The translations under genes were made by a program, and so were the position numbers. Shown here one piece after another: positions 44,280 through 52,931 of a stretch of DNA of 64,000 nt. Source of the stretch: Pseudogemmobacter faecipullorum (lineage in GTDB: Bacteria > Pseudomonadota > Alphaproteobacteria > Rhodobacterales > Rhodobacteraceae); contig NZ_JACDXX010000010.1 in assembly GCF_020539525.1 (NCBI RefSeq), forward strand, positions 121,135-185,134, given 5' to 3'. Each line of letters starts with the position of its first letter. Positions within the stretch are counted from its first letter, which is position 1. Below the pieces are notes generated by a model that saw only the letters and a program-made list of their open reading frames with translations, had not been told where the DNA came from and did no database searches.

Positions 44280-44764
44280 GGGGCAACTCCGACCGGACGG
44301 GGGCGCTGACCACCGATCCAGCCGAGAAGGATCTCCAGCGAAATCAGGATCATGCAGATATAATATGAGAGGTAGATCCAGAACATCGGCAGCCGCAGCA
44401 CCGCCGAGGGCTGGCCGAGGGAAACCGACAGGATCTTGCGGCCAAAATACATGCTGGCCAGGGCGAAAATCAGCACCGTCAGCTCGATCAGCACCTGGCC
44501 GGGGCGCTTCAGCCGGGGCGGCAGCACATGTGGCAGGATATCGATCCCCAGATGCTCCCGCGAGACCCAGGCCAGCCAGGCCCCGAGGAAAGAGATCCAG
44601 ATGAACAGATAGCGCGACAGTTCCTCTGACCAGATCAGCGGCGCGTTAAAGACATAGCGCGAGATCACCTGCGCCATAGTGGCAAGGATCATGGCGGCAA
44701 ACAGCACCAGGATCACGGCCTCGTTCAGCGAGGTTATCGCCGTGCGGGCACGATTGAGAGACAT
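44276..44764 (-). CDS. dctQ: TRAP transporter small permease (DctQ)
   Basis: A 162-residue inner-membrane protein with four hydrophobic segments. The APLIWSEELSRYLFIWISFLGAW motif (shown in part: WSEELSRYLFIWISFLG) identifies DctQ. Sits between dctP and dctM, with dctM overlapping by ATGA. Needed to couple binding protein and large permease. Confidence 0.93.
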   Translation of the reverse strand: MSLNRARTAITSLNEAVILVLFAAMILATMAQVISRYVFNAPLIWSEELSRYLFIWISFLGAWLAWVSREHLGIDILPHVLPPRLKRPGQVLIELTVLIFALASMYFGRKILSVSLGQPSAVLRLPMFWIYLSYYICMILISLEILLGWIGGQRPRPVGVAP

Positions 44765-44788
44765 GGTCAGCTCCGCAGAAGAGAGAGA

Positions 44789-44816
44789 GGCTGCGGCAGT
44801 TTTTTCTGCCGCAGCC
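44789..44816 (-). other. Stem-loop between dctP and dctQ
   Basis: GGCTGCGGCAG (44789-44799) pairs over 11 bases with CTGCCGCAGCC (44806-44816) around a six-T loop. Located just after the dctP stop inside the TRAP operon, it probably raises binding-protein output over membrane-protein output. Confidence 0.65.
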
Positions 44817-44826
44817 GGGTCGGGGC

Positions 44827-45798
44827 TCAGTTCTTCGCAGCCGCGCGGATGCGCTCGATCACCGCCGGATCAAAGGTGAAATCGCTGTAGATGCTCTGGG
44901 CGATTTCGCGGAAGGGGGCAGTGTCGATCTCGCTGATTTTCACCCCGTTTTCTTTCAGCTTTGCCGATTGCTCGGCCTCCAGCCGGGCGCTTTCGGCGCG
45001 CTGGAAGGCGGTCGCCTCTGGCAGCGCCTCCAGAATGGCCTGGCGCACCTCTTCAGGCCAGCTTTCCCAGACCGATTTCGAGGCCAGGAACATATGCGGG
45101 CCATAGACATGGCCGCTCAGCGTGATGTCGCTCTGCACTTCCCAGAGCGAATTGGTGTAGAAAATCGTGATCGGGTTTTCCTGGCCGTCGATCACCCCCT
45201 GGCCCAGCGAGGTAAAGACCTCGCCCCAGGCCATCGGGACCGGCGAGGCACCGAGCTTTTCAAATGCGCGGATATGCACCGGGTTTTGCATGGTGCGCAG
45301 CTTGACCCCGGCCAGATCCGCCGGCGTGGTGATCGGCTTTTTCGCCGAGATATGACGCCAGCCATTTTCCCAGATCGCGAGGCCGACCATGTCGATATCA
45401 TCAAATCTGGTCAGCAGATCCTTGCCAATCTCGCCATCGAAAACCCTATAGGCATGTTCGGAGTTTTCGAACAGGAAGGGCAGATCCAGCACCCCGGCTT
45501 CGGGCAGGAAATTCACCACCGGCCCCGAGGAGACCACGGTCATCTCGACGCTGCCCAGCTGCAGCCCCTCAACCATCTCGCGCTCTTCGCCCAGCTGGCG
45601 GTCCGGATAGACATTGATGGTGATCTCGCCGTTCGAGCGTTCTTTCACCAGTTCCGCCAGTTTCAGCAGACCCAGATGGGTCGGGTGACCGGTCTGCACG
45701 CCATGGCCGATATTGACCACGGTTTCAGCCGAAAGCGACCCGGCCCCGAAGGTGGCAACGGCCAGAACTGCCGCAGAAGTCAGATAAGAAAAATTCAT
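44827..45798 (-). CDS. dctP: TRAP transporter substrate-binding protein (DctP)
   Basis: A 323-residue periplasmic protein with signal peptide (MNFSYLTSAAVLAVATFGAGSLSA). The mature region has VNIGHGVQTGHPTHLGL, ITINVYPDRQLGEERE and AGVKLRTMQNPVHI. The Arg in KLRTMQNP is the conserved carboxylate-binding residue of DctP proteins, so an acid ligand is expected. It is the first gene of the TRAP operon; a GntR-type site about 165 bases upstream ties it to the apiose regulon. Ligand possibly D-apionate. Confidence 0.93.
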   Translation of the reverse strand: MNFSYLTSAAVLAVATFGAGSLSAETVVNIGHGVQTGHPTHLGLLKLAELVKERSNGEITINVYPDRQLGEEREMVEGLQLGSVEMTVVSSGPVVNFLPEAGVLDLPFLFENSEHAYRVFDGEIGKDLLTRFDDIDMVGLAIWENGWRHISAKKPITTPADLAGVKLRTMQNPVHIRAFEKLGASPVPMAWGEVFTSLGQGVIDGQENPITIFYTNSLWEVQSDITLSGHVYGPHMFLASKSVWESWPEEVRQAILEALPEATAFQRAESARLEAEQSAKLKENGVKISEIDTAPFREIAQSIYSDFTFDPAVIERIRAAAKN

Positions 45799-45935
45799 CA
45801 GGTCCTCCCAAACCCAGTCTGCAAAAAAGGCGCGCCGCTTTGGCTCGCAGACCTGGGATCCGGGCCGGTCTTCCTCCCGGAAACGACGGCCCCGGCGTCA
45901 GGCCCTGCGGCTGCACCCTGCGGCGGTGACTATCA

Positions 45936-45972
45936 CTGGCATGACCAGCGCAGTCAATACTCATCATACCAG
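45936..45972. promoter_or_regulatory. GntR operators in the dctP/Ldh2 divergent region
   Basis: The 305-base gap between dctP and the Ldh2-family gene holds two sites. CTGGCATGACCAG (45936-45948) is an inverted repeat of the same type, and CATCATACCAG (45962-45972) is the exact 11-mer. They sit between divergent genes, so both could be controlled. No gene is seen in the gap. Confidence 0.65.
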
Positions 45973-46103
45973 TTTGCGGTTTGCAGAGGTCCCCCGATCC
46001 CGCCAGGACAACCGGCCGGGCAGCGGCACCATCCTCCCAGGCTGGGCACCGCGCTTCGCAGCGGCTATGACCGCGGCTGGTGCTGTCTGGGGGAGAGGCG
46101 CAG

Positions 46104-47120
46104 ATGAGCGAAGATATTCTGATGACTGAGGCCGGGGTGATGGAGCTCGCGCAGCGGTTTCTGACCGGCCAGGGGCTGGCCGCGCCGCATGCCGCCGCCA
46201 TGGCCAGAGCCCTGACCCGGGCGCAGCGCGATGGCGGGCTTTCTCATGGTCTGCAGCGCCTGCCAGGCACGCGCGACACCATCGGCCATCCAGAGTTCAA
46301 CAAAGCGGCGAGGCCGAAGGTTGAGCAGCTGACACCGGCCGTGGTGCAGGTGGATGCGGATTACGGCTTCTCGATCTATGGCACCGAACTCGGATTGCCC
46401 GCGCTGCGCCGCAGTGCCGGGCAGCTGGGCATTGCTTTTATGGCGGTGCGCAATGGCTTTCACTCCACCGCGCTCTGGCCGGTGGTTGAGGATCTGGCCG
46501 AGGCAGGGCTGGTCGGCCTGTCGATGAATCCGACGCATGACTGGGTGGCCCCGGCGGGTGGGAGCCGGCCAGTCTTCGGCACCAATCCCATCGCCTTTGC
46601 CTGGCCACGCCCGGACCAGAAGCCCTATGTCTTTGATTTCGCGACCACCGCCGCTTCGCGTGCTGATATTGCCATGCATCGTCAGGCCGGACAGCAGGTG
46701 CCGCCGGGCTGGGGTCTGGATCCAGAGGGCCAGGCCACGACCGATCCGGCGGCGATCCTCGCCGGGGCCATGCTGCCCTTTGGCGCGCATAAGGGTTCGG
46801 CCATTGCGACGATGATCGAGCTGATGGCCGGGCCGATGATCGGCGATCGCACCAGCCACAGCTCGGCCCGGTTCGATGCCGGGCATCAGGCGGCGCCCTG
46901 CCATGGGGAGCTGATCATCGCCCTCAATCCCGGGCTGTTGGGCGGGGCCGGAGATGTCGAAAATGCCGAAAGGATGCTGAATGCGATTTCGGGCCAGGGC
47001 GCCCGCCTGCCCGGCAGCCGCCGCCATGCGCTGCGCGCGCGCCATGACCGCGAGGGCATTCCGGTGCGCAAAGCCCTGTATGAGCGCATTCTGCAGCTTA
47101 TGGCCGATGCGCCGGGCTGA
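46104..47120 (+). CDS. Malate/L-lactate/ureidoglycolate dehydrogenase family (Ldh2/YlbC-type) oxidoreductase
   Basis: A 338-residue NAD(P)-dependent enzyme of the Ldh2 fold, unrelated to classical lactate dehydrogenases. Motifs: GLSHGLQRLPGT near residue 45, FMAVRNGFHSTALWPVVE, FGTNPIAFAWPRP, and LPFGAHKGSAIATMIELM. The His in NGFHST is part of the active site. Members act on hydroxy acids, imines or sulfolactate. ATG at 46104 follows GGGAGAGG. It diverges from dctP with GntR-type sites between them, so it probably acts on the same class of sugar acid; exact substrate unknown. Confidence 0.88.
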   Translation: MSEDILMTEAGVMELAQRFLTGQGLAAPHAAAMARALTRAQRDGGLSHGLQRLPGTRDTIGHPEFNKAARPKVEQLTPAVVQVDADYGFSIYGTELGLPALRRSAGQLGIAFMAVRNGFHSTALWPVVEDLAEAGLVGLSMNPTHDWVAPAGGSRPVFGTNPIAFAWPRPDQKPYVFDFATTAASRADIAMHRQAGQQVPPGWGLDPEGQATTDPAAILAGAMLPFGAHKGSAIATMIELMAGPMIGDRTSHSSARFDAGHQAAPCHGELIIALNPGLLGGAGDVENAERMLNAISGQGARLPGSRRHALRARHDREGIPVRKALYERILQLMADAPG

Positions 47121-47155
47121 GGCCCGCGCTGCACTCGCATCGTCAGGGCGGCGCC

Positions 47156-48031
47156 TCAGTCGAAGCTGCCGCCCTGGCGTTCAACGGGCCGCAAGGAAAC
47201 CCCGGCCAGACGCAGCTCGGCATCGATGCGGCTGATCACCTCATTGCGGCAGGCGCGCTCCTGATCAAACTGCGGCACGAAATAGGTGATGCGATAGGTC
47301 ACGCCAAGCGGGCCATATTGTGCCACCTGGACATCACTGCCGCGCGAGGGCAGCACGGAATCGACCCGGGCCAGCGCGCCGCGCATCAGCGCTTTGGCTT
47401 CGCTGACCGGCAGGGTGATCGGCAGGGTCAGCTCGGCGCTGTCGCGATATTCTTTCTTGGGGGCGCTGTAATTGGTGATGCGCTGGCGCGAAATCTGACT
47501 GTTGGGCAGGATGACATAGGTGCTGTCGCGGGTCACAAGCCGGGTGGTGCGCCAGCCGATCTCCTGGATCCGGCCCTGGGCCAGCCCTTCGATATTGACC
47601 CAGTCCCCGATGCGAAACGGTGCCTCAAGCCCAAGCGCGAGGCCGGAAAATGTATCGGCAACCACATTGCGGATGGCAAAGCCCAGTACCGCCAGCACCA
47701 GCCCCGAGCCGGTCAGAAAGCCTGACAGGTCGCGATGCAGAAACAGCGACAGGCTGGCAAGCAGCGCTGCCACGAACAGCGTCACCCGCAGCAGATCAAG
47801 CGTGACTTTCGGCACTGCCCGGGCGCCTTTGCGCTGACGCTGCAAATGCGCCCGGATCAGCTCATAGCTGAAATGCGCGCCGAGAAAGATGGCCAGGGCC
47901 AGTGAAAAACGGCGCAGCCCGCCGGTGAAATCGGCGCTCAGCCCCAGCAGCGCGCCGAGCGGATTGGCAAAGAGGGCGAGCAGGACAAGGCCGGTCAGGC
48001 CCAGCCCCATGACGAGCATACGTCTGACCAT
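47156..48031 (-). CDS. MscS-family mechanosensitive ion channel
   Basis: A 291-residue inner-membrane protein with four to five hydrophobic segments. The pore-lining helix GSGLVLAVLGFAIRNVVADTFSGLAL and the beta-domain FRIGDWVNIEGLAQGRIQEIGWRTTRL (shown in part) are typical of MscS-like channels that open on membrane stretch. The start at ATG 48031 has a GGGAG site and follows one base after the stop of the small zinc-ribbon gene (TGA-A-ATG); an in-frame ATG at 48052 lacks a site. It is unrelated to the catabolic genes nearby. Confidence 0.9.
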   Translation of the reverse strand: MVRRMLVMGLGLTGLVLLALFANPLGALLGLSADFTGGLRRFSLALAIFLGAHFSYELIRAHLQRQRKGARAVPKVTLDLLRVTLFVAALLASLSLFLHRDLSGFLTGSGLVLAVLGFAIRNVVADTFSGLALGLEAPFRIGDWVNIEGLAQGRIQEIGWRTTRLVTRDSTYVILPNSQISRQRITNYSAPKKEYRDSAELTLPITLPVSEAKALMRGALARVDSVLPSRGSDVQVAQYGPLGVTYRITYFVPQFDQERACRNEVISRIDAELRLAGVSLRPVERQGGSFD

Positions 48032-48032
48032 T

Positions 48033-48206
48033 TCAGCTCTGCTCCCGGCCATCCACCAGCCGCGGTTTGGGTGGCGCGGTCCGGGATCTGGTCACCTGAA
48101 CCTTGTGGCTGAAAGGGTGCAGACAGCTCGGGCAGCGGCCCGCCGCCGAACGGGGCACGGCGGCCCGGCACCGGGGGCAGAATTCAGGGAGGGAGCGGCG
48201 ATACAT
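48033..48206 (-). CDS. Small zinc-ribbon protein (57 residues), unrecognised
   Basis: A short frame that begins with MYRRSLPEF and carries CPRC (Cys10, Cys13) and CPSC (Cys26, Cys29), spaced as a four-cysteine zinc ribbon, then a basic, Pro-rich tail. An AAGGA site precedes the ATG at the right distance. The stop sits one base before the MscS start, so the two look translationally coupled. Function not known; the paired cysteines and coupling are the support. Confidence 0.55.
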   Translation of the reverse strand: MYRRSLPEFCPRCRAAVPRSAAGRCPSCLHPFSHKVQVTRSRTAPPKPRLVDGREQS

Positions 48207-49042
48207 GACAGGTCCTTGCAGAGATCAGACAGCGGGGAAAGCTCTTCCCGGCGCTGCTGCGGCCCCGTCAGAGAGGGCCAGGGCGGCAGCACCGGGAAAA
48301 ACATGCGCCTGAGTGGCGCATCCGGTTATGATCTGGAGCAGTCGCAACAATGCAGAAATCCGTGAGACAATAAGCCGAAGGAAAAATCCCGACTTCTTTA
48401 ATATGGAAACGTTTTTTATTTTTTCAACAGCTTACGCCTGTCGCAGCCCTCCGGAAGCGCTGCGCATATGCGCTGGCCGCTTCGCGCGCCAGGAAATCCT
48501 GGTGGATTACAGTCGTGCCTTGCCAGTTTCCAACAGCCACCATACCCGCTCCGGCACCTGGCGGGCCATTGCGGCCCTGAAGCCGATCAGGCGTGCCCGG
48601 AGCGTGGAAGCGGTGATGCTCAGGCACTGCAGCAGGTTCAGCAATGCATCGATGCTGTCCTGCCTGCCAGCCGGGGGGCGGCAATCAGGACCAGTCGTCC
48701 CGGCGCGCCCGGCAACTCCGGCACGGGTATGTTGCATCGTGCAGCACCTCAGCGGCGATGGGCTGGGCCGGGGGGCGGCAGTGTCGTTGCGGGCGTGCCC
48801 TGCTTATGGAAATGCATCCGGCTGGCCGGCATCTGCCCGAAGGCAAAGGCGATCTCTATGGCCCATGCGCAGTGCCGGGCACGACACAGAAGGCGCTGAC
48901 CGGCCCTCCGAAGTTTTCCCCACTGAGGTAGCGGCGTCTCAGGCGCTCCCCTGCCGCCAGAATTTCAGAGGGCAGGGACATATATTGGCAGCGATTTTTC
49001 CCGCCGCTCAATGGCCTGCAGGCGGAAAAAGCCCGGGCTGTC
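48207..49042. other. Long intergenic stretch without a recognisable gene
   Basis: About 840 bases. Several open frames overlap on both strands, but none has a convincing start site, codon pattern or known motif. A frame on the minus strand near 48507-48650 reads like protein (STLRARLIGFRAAMARQVP) and may be a decayed gene remnant. An A/T-rich patch at 48370-48430 could hold a promoter. Confidence 0.45.
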
Positions 49043-50725
49043 TCAGCTTGCCCCGGTGCTTCTGGTCAGCCTCGCCTGCAGTTTCAGGATCACCCGCATC
49101 AGCCCCATCGCGGCGAGCACCGTCAGCATGATCAGCACGGAGAAGGCTGCCGCCTGGGTGGAGGAGCCTGCCTGATCCAGCCGCATGACCGAGACCGCGC
49201 CAACGCTGAGCTTTGGCGTGATCAGGAAGATCACCGCTGAAAGCGTTACCATGCCGCGCATGAACAGGAAGAAAAACACCGAGATCAGCGTCGGCACCAT
49301 GATCGGAATAATGGCATCGCGCAGCGAGGCCCAGGTGCCGCCGCCGATGGTGGTGACGGTTTCTTCCAGCTGTTTCGGCACATTACGGATGCCGGTGACC
49401 ATCGTCAGGAAACCCTGCGAATGGTAATGGTAGAAATTGCAGAAGGCGATCAGCAGGGCCGAGCCGTAAAGGATCCCCGGGAAGACCGGCTTTACATTGA
49501 AGGCCAGCACATAGGACAGGCCCAGAACCAGGCCGGGCACGCCAACCGGGATAATCGCCAGCAGATAGACCAGCCGGGCCGAGGAGCGCGGCATTTTCCG
49601 CTGCGCCAGCACCAGAGCAAACAGCATGATTGTGCCGAAGACCGCGGTGATCAGCGAGGCATAGAGCGAGGTCCAGAGCGGATCAAAGCCCCCCTGGGTG
49701 GTGATGTTATAATTCTTCAGCGTCAGGCTCATCTTATAGGGCCAGAGCTGGACGAAGCTTGCAAAGACCACCACCGCCACGATTGCGATCAGGAACAGCG
49801 CGGTCAGATGGGTGATGATCCAGAGCGGCAGATCGCGCGGCGCCCAGCGGTCGGGCTCAACCGGAATGGCGCCCTCGCCCGTATCGCCGCGCTGGCCGGC
49901 CACTTTCTCCAGATAAAAGGCCAGCAGCGTCGGGATCAGCAGCAGGATGCCGACGACCGCCCCCATGTTGAAATTCATCTGCCCCACGACCTGGGCATAG
50001 ATCTCAGAAGCCAGCACCCGGTAATTGCCACCAATCACCGCCGCATTGCCGAAATCGGTGATGGTGACGGTAAAGCAGACGAAGGCCGCACTCAGAATGC
50101 CAAAGCGCAGCGCCGGCAGGGTGATGTCGCAAAAGCGGCGCCAGGGCGAGGCGCCCAATACCAGCGCCGCATCATATTGCCGCCGGTCGGCATGGCGCAA
50201 AGCCACGGCCATGATCATCACCGCCTGGGGCAGCGCATACATCGAATTGGCGATGACAAGGCCCGGCAGGCCGTAAATCTGCAGCTCGATCCCGGTCAGA
50301 TAGGTTACCAGCCCGTTGCGGCCAAACATGAAGATCAGCCCCAGCGCCTGCACCAGCGAAGGCGCCAGCAAGGGCAGGATCAGTGCGAGAGACACCAGCC
50401 AGCGCAGCGGCATCCGGGTGCGATTGAGCGCATAGGCAATGACCAGGCCGAGGCTGACACAGATCAGCGCGGTCAGCCCGCTCATCACCAGAGAATTGCT
50501 GACCACGCCCCAGAGATGATCGAGGCCGAGGATCTCGCGGTAATTGCCAGCGCCCACCGCGCCGTCGCGCTGCTGCAGGCTGCGCCAGACCACAATGGCC
50601 AGCGGATAGAGGAAGAAAAGCGCAAGCCCCGCCAGCGGGACCAGCAGCACCACCTGCTGAAACAGCTTTTCCCCCAGCGGCTGATCCAGGCCGCGGGAGC
50701 TGCGTTTTTCTGCCAGGCCGCTCAT
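49043..50725 (-). CDS. ABC permease, fused double-domain type (aminoethylphosphonate/iron-like)
   Basis: A 560-residue inner-membrane protein with twelve or so hydrophobic segments in two homologous halves, as in AfuB/FbpB and the permeases annotated for 2-aminoethylphosphonate (PhnU-like, about 550 residues). Coupling motifs are DAALVLGASPWRRFCDITLPAL in the first half and LEETVTTIGGGTWASLRDAIIPI in the second. Last gene of a three-gene operon with a matching ATPase and binding protein. Start overlaps the ATPase stop by ATGA. Confidence 0.9.
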   Translation of the reverse strand: MSGLAEKRSSRGLDQPLGEKLFQQVVLLVPLAGLALFFLYPLAIVVWRSLQQRDGAVGAGNYREILGLDHLWGVVSNSLVMSGLTALICVSLGLVIAYALNRTRMPLRWLVSLALILPLLAPSLVQALGLIFMFGRNGLVTYLTGIELQIYGLPGLVIANSMYALPQAVMIMAVALRHADRRQYDAALVLGASPWRRFCDITLPALRFGILSAAFVCFTVTITDFGNAAVIGGNYRVLASEIYAQVVGQMNFNMGAVVGILLLIPTLLAFYLEKVAGQRGDTGEGAIPVEPDRWAPRDLPLWIITHLTALFLIAIVAVVVFASFVQLWPYKMSLTLKNYNITTQGGFDPLWTSLYASLITAVFGTIMLFALVLAQRKMPRSSARLVYLLAIIPVGVPGLVLGLSYVLAFNVKPVFPGILYGSALLIAFCNFYHYHSQGFLTMVTGIRNVPKQLEETVTTIGGGTWASLRDAIIPIMVPTLISVFFFLFMRGMVTLSAVIFLITPKLSVGAVSVMRLDQAGSSTQAAAFSVLIMLTVLAAMGLMRVILKLQARLTRSTGAS

Positions 50726-51717
50726 GGTGCGACCCAGACGCCGGCGCCCGGCTGCAGGCTGATACTCACCGGCGCGCCTTCGGCGAAACCGGGAAGGCGA
50801 TGGGTTTCGGCAAGGATCACCTCGCCCTGCCAGTCGATCTCAATCCGGCTGACATTGCCCAGAAAAGTGATCGAGCGCACCCGTCCGGCCCCGGCAGCAT
50901 CGGGTTGCACCAGCACATCCTCGGGGCGCAATGCGAACAGCTGGCCGCTCTGGCCGCGCGGCGGCAGAATGCCAAAACCGGCCGCTCTGGCCTCAGACAG
51001 CAGGGTCGAGCTGCCGACGAAATCGGCGACGAAACGGGTGGCCGGACGGGTATAGATATCGGCGGGAGAGCCGATCTGTTCGATGCGGCCCGCGCTCATA
51101 CAGACCACCTTATCGGCCATGGTCAGCGCTTCTTCCTGATCATGGGTGACCATGATGGTCGGAATGCCGAGACGTTTCTGCATCTGGCGGATTTCGCTGC
51201 GCAGGCCGGCGCGCACCCGGGCATCCAGCGCTGAAAGCGGCTCATCCAGCAGCAAAAGCGCGGGTTCCACCGCCAGGGCGCGGGCAATGGCAACGCGTTG
51301 CTGCTGGCCGCCCGACAGCTGCCAGGGCAGCCGATGGGCAAATTCTTCCAGCCTGACCAGCGCCAGAAGCTCTTCGACCCGGGCAGAAATCTCGGCCTGG
51401 GGCCGTTTGCGCAGTTTCAGCCCATAGCCGATATTTTGCGCCGCGGTCATCTGCGGGAACAGTGAATAGGACTGGAAAACGATGCCGAACCCGCGGTCCC
51501 GCGCCCCGATCGTCGCCAGATCGCGCCCGCCGAGCATCATCTCACCGGCCTCAAAGCTTTCCAGCCCGGCCACCACACGCAATAATGTGGTCTTGCCGCA
51601 TCCCGAGGGGCCAAGCAGGCAGACGAATTCATTTTCGCCCACCGAAAGATCAATCTCTTTCAGCGCCTGATAGGTGCCGTAGAATTTCGAGAGCCCTCGG
51701 ATGTCCAGGGTCATCAT
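50722..51717 (-). CDS. ABC ATP-binding protein, PotA/FbpC/PhnT-like
   Basis: A 331-residue ATPase. Walker A GPSGCGKT, Q-loop VFQSYSLFPQM, signature SGGQQQ, Walker B LLLDEPLSALDARVR, and HDQEEALTMADK. A C-terminal TOBE region follows residue 240. Two ATG codons in a row form the start (51717 or 51714). It serves the fused permease downstream. Confidence 0.92.
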   Translation of the reverse strand: MMTLDIRGLSKFYGTYQALKEIDLSVGENEFVCLLGPSGCGKTTLLRVVAGLESFEAGEMMLGGRDLATIGARDRGFGIVFQSYSLFPQMTAAQNIGYGLKLRKRPQAEISARVEELLALVRLEEFAHRLPWQLSGGQQQRVAIARALAVEPALLLLDEPLSALDARVRAGLRSEIRQMQKRLGIPTIMVTHDQEEALTMADKVVCMSAGRIEQIGSPADIYTRPATRFVADFVGSSTLLSEARAAGFGILPPRGQSGQLFALRPEDVLVQPDAAGAGRVRSITFLGNVSRIEIDWQGEVILAETHRLPGFAEGAPVSISLQPGAGVWVAP

Positions 51718-51763
51718 GCCTCACTTCACTGCAGAGAACAGGGGGCGGCGGGGGCCGCAAAGG

Positions 51764-51790
51764 GGGGATGCGGGCCGGAGCCGCATCCCC
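51764..51790 (-). other. Stem-loop after the binding-protein gene
   Basis: GGGGATGCGG (51764-51773) pairs perfectly with CCGCATCCCC (51781-51790) around a 7-base loop, between the binding-protein stop and the ATPase start. Confidence 0.6.
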
Positions 51791-51797
51791 TGTCTGA

Positions 51798-52802
51798 TCA
51801 GCGACCGACGGCCTCACGCCATTTGGTGATGATCGCGTCACGCGCCTCGCCCGAAGCGGCGAAGTTCATCGGGAAGAGCACCGCTGCCAGATCCTCGGGC
51901 AGACCGGCCTTTTCGGCCTGGGGCGAGCGCGGCACGCCCGGAATCGTCACCAGATCCTTGCGCGCGGCATAGGCCTCAACCGCGCCGGTGCTGAGCGTCC
52001 AGTCCAGGAAAAGCTTCGCATCATCGGGATTTGCCGAGGATTTCATCAGGCCATTGGCCTCGAGCTCAAAGCCGGCATAATCCGAGGGGATCACCATCTG
52101 GATCGGATAGCCCTCATCAATGCCCTGCATGGCCACATAGGACAGCGAGGCGCCGATGGCGAATTCCCCGGCCTGGGCCATCCTGCAGGGCCGCGAGCCG
52201 GAGGTGGTATATTGCGCCATATTCGGATCCATATCCTGGATCAGCTGCCAGCCTGCCTCATCGCCCGCGCCCTGCAGGATGGCGGCGATCTGCAGATAGC
52301 CGGTGCCCGAAGAAGAGGGATCCGGCATCACCACCTCGCCTTTATAGGCGGGGTTCTTCAGATCAGCCCAGGAGGTGGGAACCGGGGCACCGAGCTGGGC
52401 CAGACGCTCGGTATTGACGCAAAATGCCCCGACATAGCCGGTCGGAGCGAACCAGCGGCCCTCTTTGTCGCGGAACTGCTCGTTCAGCGCCTCTGCGCCC
52501 TTGGCAGCATAGGGCCCCAGCTGATCATAAATCCCGGGGTTCAGCATATTGGTCAGGGCAAAACCCCAGATCACATCGGCCTGCGGATTACCGGCCTCGG
52601 CAATCAGACGCGCGCCGAGATCACCGGTCGAGAGCCGCAGCACATTCACCGTTACATCGGGCATATCCGTCGCCGCGCGTTCGAGATAGGCGGCAACCTC
52701 GTCTTCTTCCAGGGCGGTATAGACGGTGATCTCTCCGGCGAGAGCCGGCATGGCCGCCGCGCTGAGCGCAAGACTGGCAAGAAATGAGCACTTATTCTTC
52801 AT
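51798..52802 (-). CDS. Periplasmic binding protein, aminoethylphosphonate/iron(III)-type ABC importer
   Basis: A 334-residue protein with signal peptide (MKNKCSFLASLALSAAAMPALA). ITVYTALEEDEVAAYLE at the start, STGDLGARLIAEAGNPQADVIWGF, the PSSSGTGYL pocket motif and a GIDEGYPIQMVIPSDYAGFE stretch match the binders annotated for 2-aminoethylphosphonate (PhnS-like) and the related ferric-iron group. No Tyr pair typical of iron binders is evident, and no phnW or phnX lies nearby. The neighbours are a phosphatase and a DeoR regulator, so a phosphate ester is an equal or better guess. Confidence 0.88.
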   Translation of the reverse strand: MKNKCSFLASLALSAAAMPALAGEITVYTALEEDEVAAYLERAATDMPDVTVNVLRLSTGDLGARLIAEAGNPQADVIWGFALTNMLNPGIYDQLGPYAAKGAEALNEQFRDKEGRWFAPTGYVGAFCVNTERLAQLGAPVPTSWADLKNPAYKGEVVMPDPSSSGTGYLQIAAILQGAGDEAGWQLIQDMDPNMAQYTTSGSRPCRMAQAGEFAIGASLSYVAMQGIDEGYPIQMVIPSDYAGFELEANGLMKSSANPDDAKLFLDWTLSTGAVEAYAARKDLVTIPGVPRSPQAEKAGLPEDLAAVLFPMNFAASGEARDAIITKWREAVGR

Positions 52803-52931
52803 TCGGCTTCTCCTGTTGGTTGGGTGCTTTTTTAGAAACGGTAGCGCAGGCTTGACGATGTGGCAATCTGTGTATTTGTGTTGTATTGGGTTTTTATTAC
52901 ATCAGCCGACTGCCACTGGAGATGCCTGGAA

